From Candidatus Nitrosopolaris rasttigaisensis (GTDB lineage Archaea > Thermoproteota > Nitrososphaeria > Nitrososphaerales > Nitrososphaeraceae), in the NCBI GenBank assembly GCA_933226995.1, contig CAKOFP010000328.1, positions 1-10,641 on the forward strand: a DNA stretch of 10,641 nucleotides. Reading direction: 5' to 3'. The position numbers and the translations under genes are program-made. A model generated the notes under the pieces. That model ran no database searches, was not told the DNA's origin, and saw only the letters and a program-made list of their open reading frames with translations. Shown here one piece after another: positions 1-6,109 of the stretch; position 1 is the first letter of the stretch, and every line of letters begins with the position of its first letter.

Positions 1-63
1 AAAAAAGACCAGACAACTATGGACGTTTTCTACCGACCAAAAGGAATGAAAAAAAGTAATTGA
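1..63 (+). CDS. C-terminal end of an upstream gene, probably topoisomerase VI subunit B (partial)
   Basis: Only the last 20 codons are visible, ending in TGA at 61-63. In this frame the tail contains QTTMDVFY (codons at 10-33) followed by a basic stretch, RPKGMKKSN. That matches the PCNA-interacting (PIP) box pattern Q-x-x-[ILM]-x-x-[FY]-[FY] and resembles the p21 PIP box. The stop overlaps the TTG start of top6A (TTG at 60-62, TGA at 61-63), as expected for translational coupling. In archaea the subunit B gene usually lies directly upstream of subunit A, which is why I suggest top6B; nothing in these 20 residues proves it. A second open frame ends with TAA at 57-59 (tail KRPDNYGRFLPTKRNEKK) and cannot be excluded. 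Another PCNA-binding protein is also possible. Confidence 0.45.
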   Translation, partial: KKDQTTMDVFYRPKGMKKSN

Positions 64-1166
64 CTGTCAAAGATAAGCGTCATCGAGAAGTTATAAAGAA
101 AATAAAACTACTCATGAGCGATGTCGCTGAAGATCTGATGGTTGAAAGAATAATGCCTGTTTTAGATGTACCCAAGGTAGGATATGACAATACAGTTTGG
201 TCTGAAGAGAAGAGAATGCTCACAATCGGCGGCAAAACAGTTCAAGTAAGTCCTGATAGTACAAAGAAAATTCCGACATTCTCTCAATATCTGGTTATGG
301 CCAATGCCATCAGAAAGTTGCTTGACGAAGAAATGGAAAGTACGATTAGGGGGATGTATTATGCTACACTCACGTCAGTAGGAGATGAAAATGCTAGACA
401 AAAATTTTGGAACAGTCAGGAAAATTCTGATGACGCAATTAAGGCTATAGAATTATTAACAGCTGTTCCCCGGGAAGAGTTTTCTGTTACTTCGAAGCCA
501 AAAGGGATGATATCTGGTCCTATTACCCTGCGAGTGGGCGGTGATATTATTGATTGTAATCTGGGAAGTCGGGCGACATCCCAGCTAATCCCGACGAATA
601 TACGTGACGTAGAAATAGTCAATGTAAAGGCCGACTTTGTAATGGTCGTTGAAAAGGACACCGTTTTGAACAATATCCGAAAGTCAGGATTTATTCAAAA
701 GTATAACACTATTCTAATGACTGGCTCTGGAGAACCCGACCGTGCCACGAGAATGATGGTAAAAACTCTGAATGAAGAATGGAAAAAGCCTGTCGTTATT
801 TTTGCTGACGCTGACCCGTGGGGACTAGGTATTGCGTTGCGTTACAAAATCGGCAGCGAGTCTCTAAGCTATGATAGCGATAGACTGGTATCTCCAGACG
901 CTAAAGTATTGGGCATGATGTTCTCTGACATTTACGAATATAACATTCCGGAAGTTGCAAGGCTGGATGCTTCGGAAGAAGATATCAACAGAGCAAATGA
1001 TATGAAGAAGAAGCCGTGGCTTAAGGATAAGCAATGGCAAAAAGAGCTGAACATCTTCCTACAACGCAGGGAAAAATGCGAACTGGACGCATTCTTCAAA
1101 CACGGGTTCAGATTTCTAGCAGAGACATACTTACCTCAAAAACTCCGTACGGCAGGGTTAATCTGA
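60..1166 (+). CDS. top6A: DNA topoisomerase VI subunit A (Spo11-like type IIB topoisomerase)
   Basis: Catalytic subunit of the type IIB topoisomerase that relaxes and decatenates DNA with ATP supplied by subunit B. The product is 368 residues, a normal length for the family. The N-terminal winged-helix (CAP-like) domain carries STIRGMYY; the second tyrosine, about Y101, aligns with the DNA-cleaving tyrosine of Top6A and Spo11. The Toprim domain runs from about 190 to 290, with the metal-binding glutamate in VVEKD (E198) and the acidic pair in FADADPWG (D250, D252). The family block GSESLSYDSDRLVSPDAK follows at 265-282. The start is TTG at 60, because an in-frame TAA lies immediately upstream at 57-59 and the N-terminus aligns in length with other archaeal Top6A proteins. 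It overlaps the stop of the upstream gene and has no visible promoter of its own, so it is probably cotranscribed. Confidence 0.95.
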   Translation: MTVKDKRHREVIKKIKLLMSDVAEDLMVERIMPVLDVPKVGYDNTVWSEEKRMLTIGGKTVQVSPDSTKKIPTFSQYLVMANAIRKLLDEEMESTIRGMYYATLTSVGDENARQKFWNSQENSDDAIKAIELLTAVPREEFSVTSKPKGMISGPITLRVGGDIIDCNLGSRATSQLIPTNIRDVEIVNVKADFVMVVEKDTVLNNIRKSGFIQKYNTILMTGSGEPDRATRMMVKTLNEEWKKPVVIFADADPWGLGIALRYKIGSESLSYDSDRLVSPDAKVLGMMFSDIYEYNIPEVARLDASEEDINRANDMKKKPWLKDKQWQKELNIFLQRREKCELDAFFKHGFRFLAETYLPQKLRTAGLI

Positions 1167-1232
1167 AAAGCGAACTTTAATGTGAGCACAAATATTTTAG
1201 GTCATATCCTACGTCTGCACCTTCATTTCCAC

Positions 1233-1913
1233 CTAATTTGTCTTGTCTGTTCTCAGCATTTTTGGCTGAGTTTGCTGAGGAGCTGTTGGTGGCAGATATC
1301 TAGATAGCTCCTCGAGATCCATCACTATGCCGTAGTAGCCCCTTACGTTTTCAAGTGTTGACTCGAAATGTTTGCTGTTACTCGATGCCGTCGCATCAGA
1401 AATGAGCACTACGTCATAGCCGATGTTAAACGCGTCTCTTAGTGAAGTCTCTACACAAATGGATGTATCAATCCCACAGAAAATAAGCGTGTCAACTCCA
1501 AGGCTTCTTAGCCATACCCCAATTTCAGTATCGTGAAAAGCTGAGTCCCTTCTTTTTATGACTATGTGATCGTCGCTGAGTGGCGTTATATCGTCAACAA
1601 TCTCTGCATCCCAGGTCCCCCGGACGCATATCGGTTTTTTCATGATCCTTTCTTCTCTTGCCTTCGGCAAAATCTTGTGTGTTCTGGTCAATAGGTCAAT
1701 CCCAGAAGACTCCCTGACAGCTTGGGTGTAAAAAACCGGTATCGCAGCATTTCGGCATTTAGTGATTAGCTCCCGTATCTTCGGAATGATGCGTTCATAT
1801 TGCGAAGTGTCCATTCCCAGCAGATCGTAAGATCCACCTTTGCTTGCAAAACCATTTTGAACATCTATAACTATTAAAGCAGGGTTGATGTTGTATTCCC
1901 TTAGCTTTATCAT
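1233..1913 (-). CDS. Isochorismatase-family cysteine hydrolase
   Basis: This is an alpha/beta cysteine hydrolase of 226 residues that probably cleaves an amide or carbamoyl-type bond of a small metabolite in the cytoplasm. The family triad is visible: D17 in VIDVQNGF, K120 in VIKRRDSAF, and C153 in FCGIDTSICVETSLRDA, with the usual cis-peptide region just before the cysteine. The block RGTWDAEIVDDITP (98-111) resembles ureidoacrylate amidohydrolase (RutB) and N-carbamoylsarcosine amidase relatives more than true isochorismatases, but the substrate cannot be read from sequence. The C-terminal 18 or so residues are Pro/Gln-rich and look like a disordered tail. The ATG start fits a TATA box at 1943-1950 with a very short leader. 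The gene converges with top6A (66-nt gap) and diverges from the radical SAM gene; neither neighbour suggests a pathway. Confidence 0.85.
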   Translation of the reverse strand: MIKLREYNINPALIVIDVQNGFASKGGSYDLLGMDTSQYERIIPKIRELITKCRNAAIPVFYTQAVRESSGIDLLTRTHKILPKAREERIMKKPICVRGTWDAEIVDDITPLSDDHIVIKRRDSAFHDTEIGVWLRSLGVDTLIFCGIDTSICVETSLRDAFNIGYDVVLISDATASSNSKHFESTLENVRGYYGIVMDLEELSRYLPPTAPQQTQPKMLRTDKTN

Positions 1914-1942
1914 GATCCCTATGTATATCTTGATTGGGGACT

Positions 1943-1950
1943 CTTTATAA
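1943..1950 (-). promoter_or_regulatory. TATA box (box A) for the isochorismatase-family gene
   Basis: Read on the minus strand this is TTATAAAG, centred about 33 nt before the ATG at 1913. With a TATA-to-start distance of about 26 nt, transcription would begin near 1920 and give a leader of only a few bases. The element is nearly palindromic and reads TTTATAAT on the plus strand, so it might also work in the other direction. Confidence 0.5.
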
Positions 1951-2054
1951 TACCATAAGAAAGCAAAATGTGGAGATAGACTTAAAGAATGTTTACTTCA
2001 AATTTCCGATTTACGAATGCCTCTATGTTGAAGGTAAAACAAACTACTGGTACG

Positions 2055-2062
2055 TATATATG
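2055..2062 (+). promoter_or_regulatory. TATA box (box A) for the radical SAM gene
   Basis: TATATATG lies about 28 nt before the GTG at 2087, predicting a leaderless or nearly leaderless transcript. A second AT-rich element (ATTATAA, 2074-2080) is too close to the start codon to be the box A for this gene. Confidence 0.5.
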
Positions 2063-2086
2063 ATTATCTAGCCATTATAACATACT

Positions 2087-3160
2087 GTGCAACGCAACGA
2101 TGTTCTTGGCAAGGAGGCTACGCTCTACACAAGGCTGGCTTCTGGCAGACTAAGATGCACCGCATGCGCTAGGTTTTGTGAAATACCGGAGGGTAAAGTT
2201 GGCCTCTGTGGCATCAGGGGGGTAGTAGATAGCAAGTTACGATTATTCGTGTATGGAAGAGTTATTGCCGGGCACATTGATCCCATAGAGAAAAAACCGG
2301 TGACTCACTACAGGCCAGGTTCCTCAATTTTTTCTATTGCCACGACTGGGTGTAATTGGCTTTGCAAGTACTGTCAAAATTACGATATTTCGCAGCGGCG
2401 CAAGATAGAGGGTACGGAAATGACGCCGGAACAAGTGGTCGATAGCGCAGTAAATTACGGCGCTGAAGGAATTGCGTATACTTACAATGAGCCTTCAATT
2501 TTCATTGAATTTGCTAGAGATTGCGGTATTGAAGCTCATAAGAAAGGCATCTTTAATATCTTTGTTTCCAATGGCTACGATACCACCGAGTCAGTTGACA
2601 TGATGAAGGACTTTTTGGATTGCATCACCATAGACTTCAAGGGAAGCGGTAAACAAGAATTCGTTCGTCAGTTTATAGGAATTCCGAACGCGGACCCAAT
2701 ATTCCAAACCTTGAAGAATATAAGAGACAAGACAACCATCCATACTGAAATTACGGATCTCATAGTTCCCGAAGTCGGCGATGATCTAGACGCTGCAAGG
2801 AAGCTGTGCAGATTTATTTATGACGAGTTAGGTCCGGATACGCCGATTCATTTTCTGCGATTCCATCCTGATTACAAGATGATGGAATTCGGTAATACTC
2901 CAATCGAGACGCTAGAAAAACATCACAGTATTGCCAAAGAAATTGGTTTGAAGTATGCCTATGTGGGGAATGTCCCTGGGCATCCTTTGGAACACACGTA
3001 CTGTCCTGAATGCAATAATATTGTAATCGAGCGGTACGGATTTAGCATTGGCTCGTGGAACCTTGATGCAAATAACTGTTGCAATCAGTGCGGATATCCT
3101 ATTCCAATAATAGGGAAACCAAATAAAACCCATAAGAATAGATTCCAAATTATTTGGTAG
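2087..3160 (+). CDS. AmmeMemoRadiSam-system radical SAM protein
   Basis: This is a radical SAM enzyme of 357 residues. It has the CxxxCxxC 4Fe-4S motif in TTGCNWLCKYCQN (C89, C93, C96). Before it lies a cysteine cluster in CTACARFCEIPEGKVGLCGIR (C24, C27, C31, C41), typical of the PflA-like group named AmmeMemoRadiSam. At the C-terminus a zinc-ribbon-like pair is visible: CPEC (306-309), then a second cysteine group NCCNQCG (C331, C332, C335). This group is found in archaea and bacteria with Memo and AMMECR1 proteins; its reaction is not firmly established. Neither partner is next to it here. The start is GTG at 2087, since an in-frame TAA lies just upstream (2078-2080) and the next methionine would remove the cysteine cluster. 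A TATA box at 2055-2062 supports this start. It is transcribed alone. Confidence 0.9.
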   Translation: MQRNDVLGKEATLYTRLASGRLRCTACARFCEIPEGKVGLCGIRGVVDSKLRLFVYGRVIAGHIDPIEKKPVTHYRPGSSIFSIATTGCNWLCKYCQNYDISQRRKIEGTEMTPEQVVDSAVNYGAEGIAYTYNEPSIFIEFARDCGIEAHKKGIFNIFVSNGYDTTESVDMMKDFLDCITIDFKGSGKQEFVRQFIGIPNADPIFQTLKNIRDKTTIHTEITDLIVPEVGDDLDAARKLCRFIYDELGPDTPIHFLRFHPDYKMMEFGNTPIETLEKHHSIAKEIGLKYAYVGNVPGHPLEHTYCPECNNIVIERYGFSIGSWNLDANNCCNQCGYPIPIIGKPNKTHKNRFQIIW

Positions 3161-3171
3161 CTCTGGATTGG

Positions 3172-3189
3172 TCCAACTTGTTCCAACTT
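3172..3189. repeat. Two tandem copies of TCCAACTT at 10-bp spacing
   Basis: TCCAACTT occurs at 3172-3179 and 3182-3189, one helical turn apart, just after the radical SAM stop codon. The spacing would put both copies on the same face of the DNA, as in a protein-binding site, but two 8-mers may be chance. Confidence 0.4.
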
Positions 3190-3317
3190 ATTTCAGTCAT
3201 TTATAGCGGAGAGGCGAAGTAATGACGGAAAAAAGTCATGACATGGTTAAAGCATATTCAAAGATCTGGCAGGGATATCAATTTATTATAACTATTTTGG
3301 GAAAGGCGACTTATTTA

Positions 3318-3338
3318 GAGCTAAACCCCCTATAGCTC
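3318..3338. repeat. Short inverted repeat GAGCTA / TAGCTC
   Basis: A perfect 6-bp stem (3318-3323 with 3333-3338) encloses a C-rich 9-nt loop (AACCCCCTA). It lies in the gene-free gap. It may be a weak RNA hairpin; no function is evident. Confidence 0.4.
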
Positions 3339-3420
3339 CAATGCCAAATCATAATTGAAAACAAGAATAATTGGAAGACATCAATTGAAACTGCAGTGAT
3401 AAGTTGACAAATTCGAAGAG

Positions 3421-3441
3421 TTGTTTTATGTTATTTTTTTT
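3421..3441 (+). terminator. Oligo-T tract, possible archaeal terminator
   Basis: A T-rich stretch ends in eight consecutive Ts (3434-3441). Archaeal RNA polymerase can stop at such tracts without a hairpin. It is about 260 nt after the radical SAM stop, so it would end a long 3' UTR or a separate RNA from the gap. Confidence 0.3.
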
Positions 3442-3605
3442 CAGCTTACAAAATCAAAATGTCTGCCAAATATCAGCATTGACCTGAGCCAATATCACAG
3501 AAATGGATGTCAAGTTCGAAAGTTCGGAACGCAGAGCGGGCCATAATGTGAAACTTGCAATCGATAATGACAGATTGACGTACATATGAACCTGAATATA
3601 CAACA

Positions 3606-3613
3606 TAAATATC
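3606..3613 (+). promoter_or_regulatory. TATA box for the small zinc-ribbon gene at 3649
   Basis: TAAATATC is centred about 39 nt before the ATG. Transcription would begin near 3636 and give a leader of about 12 nt. GAGGG (3635-3639), 9 nt before the ATG, may act as a ribosome-binding site. Confidence 0.4.
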
Positions 3614-3648
3614 TGAGATGATGATAGTAATATAGAGGGAAAGAATAG

Positions 3649-3834
3649 ATGGCTCTAGAAGCAAAATGTCCAGAGTGCGCACGTAGAGCAGATTTGGACG
3701 ATGACATGAAAGAGGTAAATTGCAACCATTGCGGATTTCATGCTCTGTACGACGAATATATCGAAATAATGAAAGGGAGAGCGGCCGTTATGGGGGATGA
3801 CTTTCAAACAAATTCCGATAGACGACCTTTTTAA
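3649..3834 (+). CDS. Small zinc-ribbon protein (61 aa)
   Basis: This is a small acidic protein with one complete zinc ribbon: C7-P-E-C10, about 14 residues of acidic linker (DLDDDMKEV), then C25-N-H-C28-G. After the ribbon comes a short helix-like stretch (LYDEYIEIMKGRA) and a polar tail. The CPxC/CxHCG arrangement is a common zinc-binding fold in archaeal proteins that touch nucleic acids or the transcription and translation machinery, but I cannot assign a function. The ATG start has its own TATA box and a GAGGG site 9 nt upstream. Translation from this ATG puts the first CxxC near the N-terminus as expected for such proteins. It converges with another small zinc-ribbon gene 61 nt away. Confidence 0.75.
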   Translation: MALEAKCPECARRADLDDDMKEVNCNHCGFHALYDEYIEIMKGRAAVMGDDFQTNSDRRPF

Positions 3835-3895
3835 TTCCCAGCACACATATGAGTTCAACATACTATCAGAGTCAGTTGTGTGACGAGATGGTCTA

Positions 3896-4036
3896 CTAGA
3901 AAATTCCCTTATCGGAGCATGTTAGCTCGGCGCCACAGTTGTCACATCCAAGATGGCACGCTTGGATACTGGTCATCTTGAATCGACAACGAGGACATTC
4001 TACCTTTGCTGAATCGCCGTGGTCAACTTTGGACAA
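3896..4036 (-). CDS. Very small zinc-ribbon protein (46 aa), easily missed
   Basis: On the minus strand a 46-residue frame runs from TTG at 4036 to TAG at 3896-3898. It is dense in ordered cysteines: VECPRC (C14, C17), then ACHLGCDNCGAELTC (C27, H28, C31, C34, C40), and it ends SDKGIF. The two CxxC knuckles (C14/C17 and C31/C34) make a zinc ribbon, and C27, H28 and C40 could bind a second metal or stabilise it. This spacing is far from random sequence, and the pattern resembles small uncharacterised archaeal zinc-ribbon proteins. No ATG or GTG is available in frame; TTG is the only plausible start. The palindromic TTAATTAA at 4072-4079 lies about 36 nt upstream and would give a leader of about 13 nt. 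The frame occupies the same DNA as a spurious 5' extension of S6e, which helps to fix the S6e start. Function unknown. Confidence 0.75.
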   Translation of the reverse strand: MSKVDHGDSAKVECPRCRFKMTSIQACHLGCDNCGAELTCSDKGIF

Positions 4037-4071
4037 CGCCCTTACGCCTCTCTTATGATCAAGCCCAAAGA

Positions 4072-4079
4072 TTAATTAA
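4072..4079. promoter_or_regulatory. Palindromic TATA element TTAATTAA, probably bidirectional
   Basis: TTAATTAA is its own reverse complement. On the plus strand its centre is about 32 nt before the TTG of S6e (4108). On the minus strand it is about 39 nt before the TTG of the 46-aa zinc-ribbon gene (4036). One TBP site could serve both divergent genes. Direction in vivo would depend on the flanking TFB-recognition bases, which I cannot rank by eye. Confidence 0.45.
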
Positions 4080-4107
4080 ATGCGTTCCGTTCTTTCTGAA
4101 TAGTAAA

Positions 4108-4551
4108 TTGGCTCACTTCAAGCTTGTCATTTCGGATGCAAGCGGAAAGAGTGTATCACAAGAACTCCGGGACAAGGCAGCGCAGCCGCTGTTGGGATCA
4201 AGGATTGGTGATACTCTGGATTCCACGGTCATAGGTTTGACCCAGGGAAAGATCAGGATAACAGGAGGAAGCGACAAGTCAGGTACGCCGATGCGTCAAG
4301 ACGTTCATGGAGGAGTAAAGAAATACGTATTACTCTCAAGGGGTGTAGGGATGCAGAATGCCGGTGAAGGTACTAGGATAAGAAAACTGGTTAGAGGGAA
4401 CACGGTCACTGAAGAAATCTTTCAATTGAATTGCAGGCTACTGGAAGGAAGTTTACAAGAAAAGACTTCAAAGACGACTCCAGGCGGAGACGAATCATCT
4501 GCATCATCACCTTCTGCTCAAGAAGAAACATTAGTAAAGAAAAAGAGCTAG
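4108..4551 (+). CDS. rps6e: Small-subunit ribosomal protein S6e
   Basis: Structural protein of the archaeal and eukaryotic 30S/40S subunit, here 147 residues. The N-terminus MAHFKLVISDASGKS matches the conserved start of S6e. The family signature ITGGSDKSGTPM is at 51-62, followed by the basic strand region GTRIRKLVRGNTVTEEIFQLN. The last 35 or so residues are Ser/Thr/Glu-rich with a KKKS end and look disordered, extending beyond the usual archaeal core of about 125 residues. I chose TTG at 4108. The open frame continues upstream to 4006, but those 34 residues are unlike S6e, cover an antisense zinc-ribbon gene, and would start upstream of the TATA element at 4072-4079. From that element the transcript would be nearly leaderless. 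aIF2-gamma follows 140 nt later with its own promoter. Confidence 0.93.
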   Translation: MAHFKLVISDASGKSVSQELRDKAAQPLLGSRIGDTLDSTVIGLTQGKIRITGGSDKSGTPMRQDVHGGVKKYVLLSRGVGMQNAGEGTRIRKLVRGNTVTEEIFQLNCRLLEGSLQEKTSKTTPGGDESSASSPSAQEETLVKKKS

Positions 4552-4661
4552 GATAGCGGTTCTAGGTTTAGATAAAGTGTGTTCTGTATCCGCACGCCGT
4601 ACCACTGTTGATGCCGATTAATGACAAGGCTACAGGATTAAATTTTCCCGGGTAATTAACC

Positions 4662-4668
4662 TTATATC
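4662..4668 (+). promoter_or_regulatory. TATA box for aIF2-gamma
   Basis: TTATATC is centred 27 nt before the TTG at 4692, which predicts a leaderless mRNA. This is the cleanest fit of promoter to start codon in the window. Confidence 0.55.
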
Positions 4669-4691
4669 TCTCAACAAATTTAGGATCCACG

Positions 4692-5954
4692 TTGCACTGG
4701 AAGGACACACTGCCCGATTGGTATATCAAAGAATATGGATATCAACCTAATATCAATATAGGTACTGCTGGTCATGTAGACCATGGTAAAACAACTTTAG
4801 TAGAGGCTATCACCGGTGTTTGGACCAGTGCGCATAGCGAAGAGTTGAGAAGGGGCATTACAATTAAGGTCGGATACGCTGACGCGGCTTTTTACAAGTG
4901 TCCAGAATGTCCTTCCCCTGTTTGTTACTCCACAAACCCCACTTGTCCAAACTGCGGTAAACAAGGTGAGCTATCCCGTGTTGTAAGTTTCGTCGATTCT
5001 CCTGGTCACGAAAGTTTGATGGCAAATATGCTTTCAGGCTCTGCTTTAATGGATGGAGCTATTCTTGTAGTTGCAGCAAATGAAAAGGTTCCTCAGCCGC
5101 AGACAAGAGAGCACCTGCTCGCTTTGCAAGTTCTGGGCATCCAGCAGATCGTGATAGTTCAAAACAAGGCAGACTTGACTGAGTATGAGGAAGCAGCTGA
5201 GAATTATAAACAAATCAAAGGTTTCGTAAATGGAAGTGTTGCAGCGGAGGCTCCAGTAATTCCTGTATCAGCGCAGCACAAACTCAATATCGATGCGTTG
5301 ATAGAAGCTATCGAAAATAATATCAAAACGCCACCAAGGAAGAGAGATGCTAAAGCCGTAATGCATGTTTTGCGATCGTTTGACGTTAACAAACCCGGTA
5401 TTCCAATAAAACAAGTCAAGGGTGGAGTGATAGGTGGCGCATTAGTTCAGGGCGAATTCAAACTGGAAGACGAGATTCAGATTCGTCCCGGTTTTTTGGA
5501 TGAGAAAAAAGGTAGATATGAGCCAATCAATTCGACCATTTCAACACTCGGAACAGGGGCAGGTCTTGTTGAAAAGGTGAGGCCCGGAGGACTCGTTGCT
5601 ATCGGAACGAAATTGGATCCAACTTTCGTGAAGAGTGATTCCCTTATTGGGTCAGTAGTTGGAAAACCGGATGCTTTGCCTGATGATGTTGATGACATCT
5701 CTGTCGAAGTGCATCTTTTCGATACAGCTGTTGGCACACAAGACATGGTCAAAGTTGAACCTATCAAGGCCAAGGAACCACTCCGTCTAAATATCGGAAC
5801 TGCTGCGACTCTAGGAACAGTTGTAAGCGTCAAGGATGTTAAGATAGAGGTAAAGCTCAGAAAGCCAGTTTGCTTGATGCCTCGTAGCCGAGTTGCGATT
5901 AGTAGAAGAATCACGGATAGATGGAGATTGATAGGCGCAGGCGTAGCATTATGA
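4692..5954 (+). CDS. eif2g: Translation initiation factor aIF2 subunit gamma
   Basis: GTP-binding core of aIF2, which carries initiator Met-tRNA to the small ribosomal subunit. The 420-residue length is usual for archaeal aIF2-gamma. The GTPase motifs are complete: G1 GHVDHGKT (27-34), switch-1 threonine T57 in RRGITIK, G3 DSPGHE (102-107), G4 NKAD (158-161) and G5 SAQ (193-195). The zinc knuckle found in aIF2-gamma but not EF-Tu is present as C70-x-x-C73 and C85-x-x-C88, with an extra cysteine, C78. Beta-barrel domains II and III occupy about 205-420, ending in the typical RVAISRRITDRWRLIGAG. The start is TTG at 4692, directly ahead of the conserved HWKDTLPDWYIKEYGYQPNINIG and one TATA spacing from 4662-4668. 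The alpha and beta subunits are not in the window. Confidence 0.96.
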   Translation: MHWKDTLPDWYIKEYGYQPNINIGTAGHVDHGKTTLVEAITGVWTSAHSEELRRGITIKVGYADAAFYKCPECPSPVCYSTNPTCPNCGKQGELSRVVSFVDSPGHESLMANMLSGSALMDGAILVVAANEKVPQPQTREHLLALQVLGIQQIVIVQNKADLTEYEEAAENYKQIKGFVNGSVAAEAPVIPVSAQHKLNIDALIEAIENNIKTPPRKRDAKAVMHVLRSFDVNKPGIPIKQVKGGVIGGALVQGEFKLEDEIQIRPGFLDEKKGRYEPINSTISTLGTGAGLVEKVRPGGLVAIGTKLDPTFVKSDSLIGSVVGKPDALPDDVDDISVEVHLFDTAVGTQDMVKVEPIKAKEPLRLNIGTAATLGTVVSVKDVKIEVKLRKPVCLMPRSRVAISRRITDRWRLIGAGVAL

Positions 5955-6109
5955 ACGAGTTGCGTTCTTCGTCGTCTTCCTCTTCCTCTTGCGCTTTCAA
6001 TTAGAAAGGCTTTGTTCTGCGCAGCATAGACAGACGTGGCTGGAAAATGCACCTGAAACTTTTGTTTGTATCGAAGCTAGGTCCTGCGTATCGTTTATTC
6101 TTCTTCTGA

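Larger units (their letters stand above)
3161..3648. other. 488-nt AT-rich intergenic region with no convincing gene
   Basis: No ORF here resembles a known family. It holds a tandem decamer (3171-3190), a short hairpin (3318-3338) and an oligo-T run (3434-3441). There are also two short open frames that I did not accept as genes: 3222-3335 (37 aa, behind a GGAGAGG sequence) and 3503-3589 (28 aa). An ATGATGA resembling a C box occurs at about 3617-3624, but no D box follows at the right distance, so I do not call a C/D guide RNA. The size is unusual next to the other gaps in this window, so an unrecognised RNA is possible. Confidence 0.5.

Noticed and set aside
3222..3335. 37-codon ORF (MTEKSHDMVKAYSKIW...) behind GGAGAGG
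   Set aside because: The ribosome-binding-like sequence is attractive, but no TATA box fits the start and no family is recognised; kept only as part of the note on the gap.
3503..3589. 28-codon ORF (MDVKFESSERRAGHNV...)
   Set aside because: Too short, with no promoter at the right distance and no conserved motif.
3610..3640. Possible C/D guide RNA based on ATGATGA near 3617-3624
   Set aside because: CTGA lies just before the C-box-like sequence instead of after it, and no D or D' box follows at the expected distance.
5477..6052. 191-codon open frame antisense to the end of aIF2-gamma
   Set aside because: It has no family resemblance and is Ser/Thr/Arg-rich as expected from the complement of the aIF2-gamma codons, which clearly encode the conserved protein.
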